Shown here in pieces: positions 1-7,190 of a DNA stretch of 13,032 nucleotides. The DNA comes from Thermoplasmatota archaeon (GTDB lineage: Archaea > Thermoplasmatota > E2 > DHVEG-1): the NCBI GenBank assembly GCA_030612095.1, contig JAUWOO010000036.1, positions 1-13,032 on the forward strand, in the 5' to 3' direction. The notes under the pieces were generated by a model. The model ran no database searches and had not been told where the DNA came from. It saw only the letters and a program-made list of their open reading frames with translations. The position numbers were made by a program, and so were the translations under genes. Position 1 is the first letter of the stretch, and each line of letters begins with the position of its first letter.

Positions 1-194
1 TAGACTGCATTCCATGGAATGGGCAGTTTACTGAACAGTTCCTCGTTATCTGAGACTGCTGTAAGACCAGACAGATCATCAATACTACCATGTGGCAACG
101 ATAATGGGGCTAAAAATTGAAGCACACTCCACATTAAAAATAAGATAAAGAAAATTAGTATGACTATTCTAGAAGACTTTCCCCTTCTCTCCAT
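1..194 (-). CDS. Partial membrane protein, DUF2085-like N-terminus
   Basis: An open frame starts at the ATG at 194 and runs without a stop to the left edge, giving the first 64 residues. It opens MERRGKSSR, then has a hydrophobic helix at about residues 10-30, then an acidic loop ending in LPIPWNAV. A basic head before one helix, followed by a loop with a DNEE motif and a proline/tryptophan patch, recalls the N-terminus of archaeal DUF2085 membrane proteins. In those, a CHQ and a cysteine motif follow soon after, but that part lies outside the window, so the family call is inference. The start lies 26 nt inside the 3' end of the upstream zinc-ribbon membrane gene on the same strand. This suggests translational coupling and a shared transcript. 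An internal ATG at codon 21 falls inside the helix and is a less likely start. Function is unknown. Confidence 0.72.
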   Translation of the reverse strand, partial: MERRGKSSRIVILIFFILFLMWSVLQFLAPLSLPHGSIDDLSGLTAVSDNEELFSKLPIPWNAV

Positions 195-993
195 TTTCAA
201 ACTCATCTCTGGACTTTAGAATTATAATCAACGCGATGATGCTGATTATCGATCCTATCATTAAAAACCCAAAAGAAAATATGCCAAGCATGGAGCTCAC
301 AACTGCAACATCAAGATGTTGACGTTTTAAAGACATTACTGCTGCAAGCAATGCAAAAACTGAAAAAATCACTAGAATAATAGAGCAGCCAATAGTATCA
401 AAAGGAATATATTTTTCACCATTTCCATCTTCCATTATTATTTCATGAGATGATGTGATAAAAGGAACAACAAGTATTTCGCTAGTTAGTGTTTTGTATT
501 CTGTAAGTGAGACTTCTACTTTTTTTATTCCTAGTGAAATGTTCTCAGCAGAATATAATCCATTTTCATCAGTAGTGGTAGACGTTCCATCAATTATTAT
601 AGACGCTTCCCCCAGGGAATTGTTTGATTGATCAAGTATTAGTAAATCTACAGATCCAGTCATCCCAGCATTAGCTAGTACGTCTAATGGTGTTTCTATA
701 AAAGCATCAGAAAAAGCTGCTGAGGTTATACCTATGGCAAAAACAGAAATCAAGAGAACTGCTGCTATAGTTGGCTTATCTGTTCTTGGCTTAATGGCTG
801 ATAGAATAGTTTTACGCGGCTCTCCATGTTCCTCCCAAAAGCATTCATCTTCTGATTTCGAATCGCATGATGTAGGCTGAATGGTGAATTTATCTCCACA
901 ATTGGGACAGACAACTTCACACTTCCCACTATCGTCTGGTGCATCCAGGACAAACTCATGTTTACATTTTGGACAAGTAGTCCTCCCCTTCAT
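169..993 (-). CDS. Zinc-ribbon membrane protein with carboxypeptidase-regulatory-like domain
   Basis: This 274-residue protein has no function I can name. From the ATG at 993, residues 7-10 (CPKC) and 29-32 (CPNC) form a cytosolic zinc ribbon. Membrane helices lie near 76-95, 200-222 and 229-259. Between the first two helices, residues about 113-178 look like a carboxypeptidase regulatory-like beta-sandwich (TGSVDLL..., DENGLY, YKTLTSE), probably on the outer face. I chose the start at 993 because GGTGA (1001-1005) sits 7 nt upstream, a TATA-like TTTATAGAAA lies near 1035-1044, and the zinc ribbon then begins at once. The frame stays open to an ATG at 1077, but the extra 28 residues match no domain. 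The downstream partial gene overlaps its end. A sensor or membrane-quality role is possible but unsupported. Confidence 0.85.
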   Translation of the reverse strand: MKGRTTCPKCKHEFVLDAPDDSGKCEVVCPNCGDKFTIQPTSCDSKSEDECFWEEHGEPRKTILSAIKPRTDKPTIAAVLLISVFAIGITSAAFSDAFIETPLDVLANAGMTGSVDLLILDQSNNSLGEASIIIDGTSTTTDENGLYSAENISLGIKKVEVSLTEYKTLTSEILVVPFITSSHEIIMEDGNGEKYIPFDTIGCSIILVIFSVFALLAAVMSLKRQHLDVAVVSSMLGIFSFGFLMIGSIISIIALIIILKSRDEFENGEKGKVF

Positions 994-1120
994 ATCCTTT
1001 TCACCATGAAGAGATAGGCATACTATGTTAAGAATATTTCTATAAATTTCGGCTTCTTGTGTTATTTGAGAGTTCATTGAGAAATATGAGGGATTTGCTG
1101 GAGAAACGGGCTACATTATC

Positions 1121-1130
1121 TTTAAATAAT
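1121..1130 (+). promoter_or_regulatory. TATA box for rpl40e
   Basis: TTTAAATAAT lies 39-48 nt before the L40e ATG and predicts a transcript start near 1150. The short leader carries AGGCGGT (1156-1162), a near match to the archaeal Shine-Dalgarno sequence, 6 nt before the ATG. Confidence 0.55.
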
Positions 1131-1168
1131 ATCGGTTCATTCCGGTACACTACATAGGCGGTTATCAT

Positions 1169-1318
1169 ATGGCAAGATTTCCAGAAGCTGAGGCACGATT
1201 ATTAAACAAAAGGATATGCATGAAGTGTGGCGCATCGAATGCATTCCAAGCAAAAAGATGCAGAAGATGTAGATCTAAAGAACTACGCATTAAAGCTAAG
1301 GAAGGAAGAGGAGTATAA
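1169..1318 (+). CDS. rpl40e: Large-subunit ribosomal protein eL40 (L40e)
   Basis: This 49-residue basic protein is a structural component of the 50S subunit. The sequence begins MARFPEAEARLLNK, which is typical of archaeal L40e. It then carries four zinc-binding cysteines as CMKC (17-20) and CRRC (31-34), and it ends in a lysine/arginine-rich tail. Its length agrees with the archaeal family, which lacks the ubiquitin fusion seen in eukaryotes. A Shine-Dalgarno-like AGGCGGT at 1156-1162 and a TATA box at 1121-1130 support the start. It is transcribed divergently from the zinc-ribbon membrane gene, and proS follows 66 nt downstream on the same strand. A T-rich run (1354-1364) between them may end some transcripts. 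Confidence 0.95.
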   Translation: MARFPEAEARLLNKRICMKCGASNAFQAKRCRRCRSKELRIKAKEGRGV

Positions 1319-1353
1319 GCATTCTCTTTTAAACCGTCATCTTTAAGAGTATA

Positions 1354-1364
1354 TTTTCTTTTTC
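1354..1364 (+). terminator. Possible T-rich terminator after rpl40e
   Basis: TTTTCTTTTTC on the coding strand, 36 nt after the L40e stop, fits the oligo-T signals that end archaeal transcription. There is no strong hairpin, and proS begins only 21 nt later, so this may be leaky or not a terminator at all. Confidence 0.25.
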
Positions 1365-1384
1365 GATTTACAGGTTGAATCTGA

Positions 1385-2809
1385 ATGCCAGAGACAAAAT
1401 ATAAGAAAGACGAAGATTTTAATGAATGGTACAATGAGATCGTAGAGCTTGCAGATCTGTGTGATAAAAGATATCCAATTAAGGGTATGAATGTCTGGCG
1501 CCCCTATGGGTGGAAACTGATGAATCATGTAGATCGCCAGATAAGGGAAGAGATGGAAAAAACAAGTCATCAAGAGGTTTATTTCCCACTTTTAATTCCG
1601 GAGTCATTATTTAAGAAGGAAGAGGAGCATATCGAGGGATTTGGAAGTGAGGTTTATTGGATAACACATGCAGGTACAAATGAACTGGAGGAACGATGGC
1701 TTCTAAGACCAACTTCTGAAACTGCTATGTACCCCATGTTTTCCCTTTGGATACGATCACATGCTGATTTACCCCTTAAGACATTTCAAATAGTCAATAC
1801 TTTTAGATATGAAACAAAACAAACTCGTGCTTTCATACGTGTCCGGGAGATTCATTTCTTTGAGGCTCATACCTGCCATGTTGATTTTGAAGACGCTGAG
1901 AAGCAGGTAAAGGAAGATAGAGAGATTGCTGATAGACTGTTTAAGAAACTTTGTATGCCATATATACTTTGTAAAAGACCCGAGTGGGACAAATTCGCTG
2001 GAGCTTTTTATACAATTAGTATAGATGTACTTATGCCTTCTGGTAGAACACTTCAGCTTGGTTCTATACATCAATATCAGGATAATTTTTCTAAACCTTA
2101 TGAGATTTCTTACGAGACTGAGAGTGGAGAGCACAACTATTGTCATCAGACGACGTATGGTATGAGTGAACGTATACTTGGTGCCCTTATTGGAATACAT
2201 GGCGATAATAAAGGGCTCGTAATGCCCCCTGCAGTTGCTCCAACACAAGTAGTAATAATACCCATTATTTTCAAAGGAAAAGAAGAGAAAGTCTTAGATG
2301 CATGTGAGATATTATCTAAAAAACTTGCAGAGGAAAACATAAAATCACATGTCGATAACAGAGACATAAGTCCCGGGAATAAATATTATGATTGGGAATT
2401 AAAGGGTGTACCCTTGCGAATTGAAATTGGTCCCAGAGATCTAGATAAAAAAGAAGTTGTTCTGGTTAGACGGGATACCGGAGAGAAGAAATCTGTCCCA
2501 CAAGATGATTCTATAAGAACAATACTGGAAGAGCTTAACAACTTATCTAAAAGCTTATATGAAAATGCAAAAAAATTCCTTGACGAAAATATGCATAGAG
2601 TTCAAAGCGTTGAAGAAGCAAAGGGCAAGAAAGGAATTGTTGAACTGCCTTGGTGTGGAAATGAGGATTGCGCGCTTGAGATAGAAAATATTTTAGATGG
2701 TAATACATTAGGGGAACCTATTGAAGATGATGAAGAATGCAAAAAACATTCCTGTCCGGTGTGTGGTAAACCTGCTGAGACATGGATGAGATTTGCAAAA
2801 ACATATTAA
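1385..2809 (+). CDS. proS: Prolyl-tRNA synthetase, archaeal/eukaryotic type
   Basis: This class II synthetase (474 residues) charges tRNA-Pro with proline in the cytosol. Motif 1 lies about residues 64-76. The proline-pocket segment RPTSETAMYPMFSLW spans 108-122. Motif 2 spans 139-160 (FRYE...REIHFFE), and motif 3 lies around 262-286 (ERILGALIGIHGDNKG, then PPAVAPTQ). The anticodon-binding domain runs about 287-380. The C-terminal domain, typical of the archaeal/eukaryotic form, carries zinc-ligand cysteines C424, C429, C457 and C460 and ends in the conserved tyrosine (WMRFAKTY). Length is normal and no key residue is missing. The next gene starts 17 nt downstream behind a good Shine-Dalgarno site, so the two are probably cotranscribed. 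Confidence 0.98.
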   Translation: MPETKYKKDEDFNEWYNEIVELADLCDKRYPIKGMNVWRPYGWKLMNHVDRQIREEMEKTSHQEVYFPLLIPESLFKKEEEHIEGFGSEVYWITHAGTNELEERWLLRPTSETAMYPMFSLWIRSHADLPLKTFQIVNTFRYETKQTRAFIRVREIHFFEAHTCHVDFEDAEKQVKEDREIADRLFKKLCMPYILCKRPEWDKFAGAFYTISIDVLMPSGRTLQLGSIHQYQDNFSKPYEISYETESGEHNYCHQTTYGMSERILGALIGIHGDNKGLVMPPAVAPTQVVIIPIIFKGKEEKVLDACEILSKKLAEENIKSHVDNRDISPGNKYYDWELKGVPLRIEIGPRDLDKKEVVLVRRDTGEKKSVPQDDSIRTILEELNNLSKSLYENAKKFLDENMHRVQSVEEAKGKKGIVELPWCGNEDCALEIENILDGNTLGEPIEDDEECKKHSCPVCGKPAETWMRFAKTY

Positions 2810-2826
2810 AAGAGGTGTAAGTAGAT

Positions 2827-3210
2827 ATGAGTGGAAAGATAACTGGATTTTTTAGAGAGTATGTATTTGGGCTGAGTATCATAGCAATTGTTGTTGGATT
2901 ACCTATACTTTTCATAGGTATCTTGGGGATATGGTTTGGAGATGTTGCTAAAGATCTCTTAAATCTCACAGATGATGCGATAGCATGGGGCCTCTATGTG
3001 TTGATAATAGGACTTATTGTTTTTGGTATAGGTATTTATTATCTCTACGGTTTTATCGTGAAAAAGAAGTTTGTTTTAGAAGAAATCCAGACAAACAAGA
3101 GGTCGGAATTACTCAAAAGACACAGCGAGTTAAAAGAATCTGCTAGACATTTACCTTCCAAGTACAAAGAAATGGTAAAAGAGAAAGAAAAAGAATTGGG
3201 AATAAAATAG
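2827..3210 (+). CDS. Small two-helix membrane protein of unknown function
   Basis: This 127-residue protein is predicted to have membrane helices at about 15-37 and 52-76. They are joined by a short loop with WFGDVAKDLLNLTDD, and a charged, helical cytosolic tail (about 79-127) follows, rich in K and E and possibly coiled-coil. The start is supported by GAGGTG (2812-2817), 9 nt before the ATG. It directly follows proS and probably shares its transcript. I do not recognise a motif that gives a function. From memory it resembles small membrane proteins annotated as DUF3198 in Thermoplasmata, but I could not check this. The link to ProRS may be only positional. Confidence 0.85.
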   Translation: MSGKITGFFREYVFGLSIIAIVVGLPILFIGILGIWFGDVAKDLLNLTDDAIAWGLYVLIIGLIVFGIGIYYLYGFIVKKKFVLEEIQTNKRSELLKRHSELKESARHLPSKYKEMVKEKEKELGIK

Positions 3211-3220
3211 TTAAATAATA
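3211..3220 (+). promoter_or_regulatory. TATA box before the trmJ-like gene
   Basis: TTAAATAATA immediately follows the stop of the membrane-protein gene and predicts a transcript start near 3240. That would leave only a few nucleotides before the expected start of the methyltransferase at 3244-3249, so the mRNA would be leaderless or nearly so. Confidence 0.4.
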
Positions 3221-3248
3221 ACTACCTGTAGTTGGATGGTGAAATGCA

Positions 3249-3962
3249 ATAACTGAGTTCTGTGTTGTTCTTGTTGAACCAAAGTATGGGGGCAATGTTG
3301 GTGCAGTAGCACGAACAATGATGAATTTTGATTTTGACAAACTTTATTTAGTAAATCCCTGCAAACTTGATGATGAGTGCTACGTTAGATCTGTACATGC
3401 GTGTGATATTCTTGATAATGCAAAGATTTTTTCATCGTTTGGAAGTGCAATAGAAGATCTTGATTATCTTGTTGCTACTTCGTCCATTGAAACTAAGACA
3501 GATAAAAAGCATCTGAGAAATCCTGTTTTACTTGAAGATTTATCTGAAAAAATATTTGAATTAGATGGAAAAGTAGGACTTGTTTTTGGGCGAGAGGACT
3601 ATGGTCTATACAATGATGAAATTGCAGCATGTGATATCATGCTTAGAATACCTACGAGTGAATCATACCTGTCACTTAATCTTTCGCATGCAGTAAATCT
3701 TGTTTTGTATGATTTATATGTCAAAAAAACATTTGAACCAAGGGAAAAAAGAATCATTGGAAGAATGGAAAAGGAGAGATTATTTGATTTTTTTTCCAGC
3801 TTACTGGAAGAGATAAACTACCCAGAACACAAAAAAGAAAAAACAAGTGTAATGTTCAGACGAATAATGGGAAGAGCAATGCCTTCCAAATGGGAATATC
3901 ATACTCTAATGGGTGTCTTTAGTAGAACTCTGGAAAAAATTAAAAGAACTAAGGAGAGATAG
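3249..3962 (+). CDS. trmJ: SpoU-family tRNA (cytidine-2'-O)-methyltransferase, TrmJ-like; start codon disrupted
   Basis: This SPOUT-fold enzyme probably methylates the ribose of nucleotide 32 in tRNAs with S-adenosylmethionine. In the open frame the N-terminus reads VVLVEPKYGGNVGAVART (motif 1 with the conserved N and R). The trefoil-knot motifs follow: GLVFGREDYGLYNDE, about residues 110-124 counting from 3249, and IPTSESYLSLNLSHAVNLVLY, about 134-154. A helical C-terminal tail is as expected for TrmJ. The first ATG in this frame (3318) would delete motif 1, so it cannot be the true start. The frame opens just after a stop at 3240-3242, with no ATG, GTG or TTG before 3318. An ATG at 3244 in another frame hits a stop two codons later. 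One missing base near 3246-3247 would restore M-A-I-T-E-F-C-V-V. I give the ATA at 3249 as the earliest coding position. The gene converges with the small gene at 3968. Confidence 0.9.
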   Translation: MTEFCVVLVEPKYGGNVGAVARTMMNFDFDKLYLVNPCKLDDECYVRSVHACDILDNAKIFSSFGSAIEDLDYLVATSSIETKTDKKHLRNPVLLEDLSEKIFELDGKVGLVFGREDYGLYNDEIAACDIMLRIPTSESYLSLNLSHAVNLVLYDLYVKKTFEPREKRIIGRMEKERLFDFFSSLLEEINYPEHKKEKTSVMFRRIMGRAMPSKWEYHTLMGVFSRTLEKIKRTKER

Positions 3963-3967
3963 AAACT

Positions 3968-4192
3968 CTATATTGTTTCTATGCTAAAATAAATCTTGTT
4001 CTTTTTTAAAGCTGAATGTACTTTATCTGCAAACCATACAAGTTCTTCTACGGTTGCAGACTCTTCATTCCAGTCGTAAACAAAATCATAGCTCCCTTTG
4101 GTTGCTTTGAAGCCCATGTTTAGTAGCTGATCTTTTACTTCCGATGGAGCAGCTCCTTCACTGTTAAACAGAATTTTTAGATATGTTTTCAT
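3968..4192 (-). CDS. Conserved-looking small soluble protein, function unknown
   Basis: This 74-residue protein begins MKTYLKILFNSEGAAPSEV. It looks like a compact alpha/beta fold: a beta strand (KTYLKILF), a helix (SEVKDQLLNMGF), a strand (YDFVYDW), a long helix (TVEELVWFADKVHSALKK) and a final strand (IYFSIETI). I see no signal, membrane helix or metal site. I preferred the ATG at 4192 over a GTG at 4201, because GAAGTGA lies 5 nt upstream of the ATG and a TATA-like TTTAATA lies near 4225-4231. It stands alone, facing trmJ tail to tail with a 5-nt gap and lying 52 nt from the end of the site-2 protease gene on the same strand. It might be a small ligand-binding or regulatory protein, but I do not recognise the family. 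Confidence 0.8.
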   Translation of the reverse strand: MKTYLKILFNSEGAAPSEVKDQLLNMGFKATKGSYDFVYDWNEESATVEELVWFADKVHSALKKNKIYFSIETI

Positions 4193-4252
4193 ATGCGTCA
4201 CTTCAAAGGTAAATTGGTGTGGTGGTATTAAATGGTTACGATGTTATCAAAT

Positions 4253-5389
4253 CTAGATTGTATATATTGGGAATGGAATAAAGCACAATATCAATATAGC
4301 CAGTGCAATAAAGAAGAGTGCTTTTCTCTTCATATCTATATCTGTGTCGTCATTGAGTGGCGGCGGATGCATCATACCCATCATAAGAACAATAATAATG
4401 GCAAAAAACGTCCATCCTGTAAAAATCATGATAAAAACTGCTATCCAACCTGCATATTTTTGTTTTTCTCCAAGAACTGCGCGGAATATATGTCCTCCAT
4501 CAAGTTGACCGGCTGGAAGAAGGTTAATGGACGTGATAAGAAGTCCAACCCATCCTGCAAATGCAGTGGAATTCATATTAAGGGCAAAACCCTCCGGAAT
4601 GGTATGTATCATGTTTGATAATATAATAAAAAGAAATGAGCTTCCAAGAATAACTTCGCCAGAAGAAAAATCAGATATTGGAACTATTTCAGAAGTGGCA
4701 ATTCCTATGGCTGCGACAGGTATTGCAATGATAAATCCTGCTAAAGGTCCAGATATTCCAACATCAAACAATGCTTTTTTGTTTGGCATTGGGTCGCTAC
4801 TTGAAATCAATGCACCAAATGTACCTATGTTAAATCCAGGCAGGATTGGAGGGATAGGTATAAAGAACGGAAGGGATGTTTTAATTCCATGTTTTTTTGA
4901 AGTGAAATAATGCCCCATTTCGTGGACAAATAAAATACTCATGAGTGGAAGGGCAAAAAATACAGTTCCGCTAAACAGGTTATCAATACTGAATATGTCT
5001 AGGATGTTGGCCACGCTCTGGATTTCAGAGTGCCCCATATTAAGAATTGAACCTGTAAGAATTGTAGTAATAATTGTTGCTATTAGTAGTGAGATATTAA
5101 TCCATATAGATTTTTCTTTTCTTTTCGGCTTTTGAATGATGTATATGATATGTTCTCCTTTTTCGTAGCGAAGCATTGGAACATATCCTTTTTCAGAAAG
5201 AGATTTTCTTAAAGAGTCGAAATTTCCCTCCAAAGTTTCTTTATCAATTCTGCAGAAAAATGCTACTGTGTTTAAGTTTGATTTCACTTCATAAAATGGA
5301 AAACGTTGACCAACTTCTCTTTTTAACAACTCGATGTCTAGGTTGGTGACGTTATTTTCATTCCTAAATGGATTCCAATTATCAGGCAT
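4253..5389 (-). CDS. Site-2 protease family (M50) intramembrane metalloprotease
   Basis: This 378-residue multi-pass membrane zinc protease probably cuts membrane-spanning substrates within the bilayer. Residues 1-90 form a soluble N-terminal domain (ELLKREVGQRFPFYEV...) like that of the archaeal and plant EGY-type branch. Helices follow from about 95. The catalytic HEMGH motif is at 156-160, and the third zinc ligand sits in NLLPAGQLDGG (289-299, Asp297). Between them lies the GxxxN/PDG-type core (SLPFFIPIPPILPGFNIGTFGA, 172-193). The last helix runs about 356-377. A palindromic TATA box (5413-5422) lies 24-33 nt before the ATG, which implies an almost leaderless mRNA. It is divergent from the osmC-like gene. 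The substrate is unknown; no anti-sigma or membrane regulator gene is adjacent. Confidence 0.95.
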   Translation of the reverse strand: MPDNWNPFRNENNVTNLDIELLKREVGQRFPFYEVKSNLNTVAFFCRIDKETLEGNFDSLRKSLSEKGYVPMLRYEKGEHIIYIIQKPKRKEKSIWINISLLIATIITTILTGSILNMGHSEIQSVANILDIFSIDNLFSGTVFFALPLMSILFVHEMGHYFTSKKHGIKTSLPFFIPIPPILPGFNIGTFGALISSSDPMPNKKALFDVGISGPLAGFIIAIPVAAIGIATSEIVPISDFSSGEVILGSSFLFIILSNMIHTIPEGFALNMNSTAFAGWVGLLITSINLLPAGQLDGGHIFRAVLGEKQKYAGWIAVFIMIFTGWTFFAIIIVLMMGMMHPPPLNDDTDIDMKRKALFFIALAILILCFIPFPIYTI

Positions 5390-5412
5390 TTGTCTGGCCG
5401 ATACATACTCTG

Positions 5413-5422
5413 TTTTATAAAA
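5413..5422 (-). promoter_or_regulatory. TATA box of the site-2 protease gene
   Basis: TTTTATAAAA is a perfect palindrome centred 28-29 nt before the protease ATG. Being symmetric, it could bind TBP in either direction. The osmC-like gene on the other strand has its own box closer to its start. Confidence 0.5.
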
Positions 5423-5443
5423 CCTTTGTCCAAACGTTAATAA

Positions 5444-5455
5444 AAAATATTTATT
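5444..5455 (+). promoter_or_regulatory. TATA box of the osmC-like gene
   Basis: AAAATATTTATT is centred about 30 nt before the chosen ATG at 5479, predicting a leader of only a few bases. This argues against the longer frame that begins at 5368, because the box would lie inside it. Confidence 0.5.
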
Positions 5456-5478
5456 TACGTGTACGACAGGGTATCAAT

Positions 5479-5877
5479 ATGGATATGAAAATTAGTTTTC
5501 CCGGTGGTAAAAAAGTTGATGCGGAATATAAAGGTTTCACGATTAAAACTGATCAACCAGAACATGAGGGAGGTAACGGGTCAGCTCCTGAACCATTTTC
5601 TTTATTTGTTGCTTCGATCGGTACATGTACTGGAGTTTATGTTCTTGGTTTCTGTCAAAAACGTAAAATTCCAACAGAAAATATTAAACTTGTCTTGAAA
5701 ATGGATAAAGACAAAGAGACCCATATGATAAACAAAATTAACATAGAGATTCAGGTCCCAGAAGATTTCCCTGATAACTACAAAAACGCAGTGATAAAAT
5801 CGGCTGGACTATGTACGGTAAAAAAACATCTAGAAAAACCACCTAGAATTGACATCTATGTAAAAAGTGGCAGCTAA
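5479..5877 (+). CDS. OsmC-family (peroxiredoxin-like) protein
   Basis: This 132-residue cytosolic protein belongs to the OsmC/Ohr superfamily, whose members reduce organic hydroperoxides with paired cysteines. Residues 35-52 (SAPEPFSLFVASIGTCTG) and 106-118 (IKSAGLCTVKKHL) mark the family and carry C50 and C112, the expected peroxidatic/resolving pair. An extra C59 lies in the central helix (VYVLGFCQKR). The closest subgroup is probably the YhfA-like OsmC proteins rather than Ohr, so the real substrate is uncertain. The ATG at 5479 is chosen over one at 5368, because the intervening 37 codons cross the promoter region and match no OsmC feature. The gene is monocistronic or weakly linked to purA, which starts 47 nt downstream with its own TATA-like box. 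Confidence 0.93.
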   Translation: MDMKISFPGGKKVDAEYKGFTIKTDQPEHEGGNGSAPEPFSLFVASIGTCTGVYVLGFCQKRKIPTENIKLVLKMDKDKETHMINKINIEIQVPEDFPDNYKNAVIKSAGLCTVKKHLEKPPRIDIYVKSGS

Positions 5878-5880
5878 CAT

Positions 5881-5890
5881 CATATTTATG
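5881..5890 (+). promoter_or_regulatory. TATA-like box and Shine-Dalgarno region of purA
   Basis: CATATTTATG lies 35-44 nt before the purA ATG. GAGTGA (5913-5918) sits 6 nt before the ATG and is the probable ribosome-binding site. Confidence 0.4.
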
Positions 5891-5924
5891 TATGTCTTTT
5901 CCATTGCCCTCTGAGTGAGATAAA

Positions 5925-7190
5925 ATGACAGTTAATTTAGTAATTGGTACGCAGTGGGGAGATGAGGGAAAAGGTAAAATTGTTGATTATTTTTCAAAAG
6001 ATGTAGAATATGTTGTTCGTTTTCATGGAGGAAATAATGCCGGTCATACTATAAAAGTTGAAGATCAGGTGTACAAGCTTCATATAACGCCGTCTGGAGT
6101 GATACAAGGAAAAATAGGTGTTATTGGTAATGGATGTGTTATAGATCCAGATGTTTTGATTAAAGAAATTGGTGAGCTTACAAAACGTGGTATTAAACCA
6201 AAGCTTCTCATAAGTGATAGGGCAAACATTATCATGCCGTATCATAAAATATTGGATGGTGCTGAGGAGAAATTTCTAGGAGATAAAAAAATTGGTACAA
6301 CAAAGAGAGGTATTGGTCCCTGCTATAGTGATAAAATATCGCGCAATGGTATACGGGCGGTAGACATTATAGATAGAAAAACTCTAAGCAAAAAACTTGA
6401 TACAATTCTTTCCATCAAACGAAGAATCTTTGATGCATATGAAATAGATGAAAAACTTGATAAAAAGGAAATCCTGGAAACATACACTGGTTTTGGAGAG
6501 CAACTGAGAAATTTTATTACTGCAACTCACGTTGAGCTCAACAATGCAATAAATTCAGGTAAAAACATTCTTCTCGAAGGTGCACAGGGAACGATGCTTG
6601 ATGTTGAATATGGAACCTATCCATATGCAACGTCATCTCACACTATTGCTGGCGGAGCAAGTACGGGTGCTGGTATAGGTCCAAAACATATTGATGATAT
6701 TATTGGTATTGTAAAAGCATATACAACAAGGGTTGGGGAAGGGCCACTACCAACAGAACTTTTTGATGAAGTCGGTAAGCATCTGTCAGAGGAAGGACAT
6801 GAGATTGGGACTACGACGAGTAGACCACGACGCTGTGGATGGCTTGATCTTGTTGTAGTGAAGCATTCTTGTATGATATCGGGAATTACTAAACTTGCAA
6901 TTACAAAACTAGATGTCCTTGATGGCTTAAAGACTGTGAAAATCTGTACTGAGTATCAACTAAATGGAAAAAAGATAGATTTCTTCCCAGCAAATATTGA
7001 ACAAGTGACAAAATGTAAACCGTTATACAAAGAATTCAAAGGGTGGGACAAGATAAATACAAAGTCGGCGAAGCTTGCTGGTTTACCAGAAAATGCGCAA
7101 GCATATCTAAAGTTTATAGAAGAAGAGCTAAAAACACCTATTGCAGTTGTTTCTATTGGACCTGGGCGAAAGGAAACAATTGAGGTTTAG
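5925..7190 (+). CDS. purA: Adenylosuccinate synthetase, long form
   Basis: This enzyme joins IMP and aspartate using GTP to make adenylosuccinate, the first committed step from IMP to AMP. The 421-residue sequence shows the N-terminal GTQWGDEGKGK loop (8-18, catalytic Asp13) and FHGGNNAGHT (33-42, catalytic His41). Further conserved stretches are TTKRGIGPCYSDK, EGAQGTMLDVEYGTYPYAT followed by SSHTIAGGAS, TTTSRPRRCGWLDL, ITKLDVLDGL and the C-terminal SIGPGRKETI. It is complete, with all core motifs in order. The length matches the bacterial and eukaryotic form (about 430) and not the shortened form of about 340 residues in Pyrococcus and Methanocaldococcus. Its stop overlaps the end of pcc1 on the opposite strand by 4 nt. 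Confidence 0.98.
   Translation: MTVNLVIGTQWGDEGKGKIVDYFSKDVEYVVRFHGGNNAGHTIKVEDQVYKLHITPSGVIQGKIGVIGNGCVIDPDVLIKEIGELTKRGIKPKLLISDRANIIMPYHKILDGAEEKFLGDKKIGTTKRGIGPCYSDKISRNGIRAVDIIDRKTLSKKLDTILSIKRRIFDAYEIDEKLDKKEILETYTGFGEQLRNFITATHVELNNAINSGKNILLEGAQGTMLDVEYGTYPYATSSHTIAGGASTGAGIGPKHIDDIIGIVKAYTTRVGEGPLPTELFDEVGKHLSEEGHEIGTTTSRPRRCGWLDLVVVKHSCMISGITKLAITKLDVLDGLKTVKICTEYQLNGKKIDFFPANIEQVTKCKPLYKEFKGWDKINTKSAKLAGLPENAQAYLKFIEEELKTPIAVVSIGPGRKETIEV

Noticed and set aside
1769..2248. 159-codon minus-strand frame within proS
   Set aside because: Fully antisense to the conserved proS core and rich in unlikely residues; a shadow of the real gene.
4193..4201. GTG start extending the 74-residue protein by three codons
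   Set aside because: The Shine-Dalgarno-like GAAGTGA overlaps it and is placed correctly for the ATG at 4192.
5368..5478. 37-residue N-terminal extension of the OsmC-like protein
   Set aside because: It would span the TATA boxes and overlap the divergent protease start; OsmC homology begins at the ATG at 5479.
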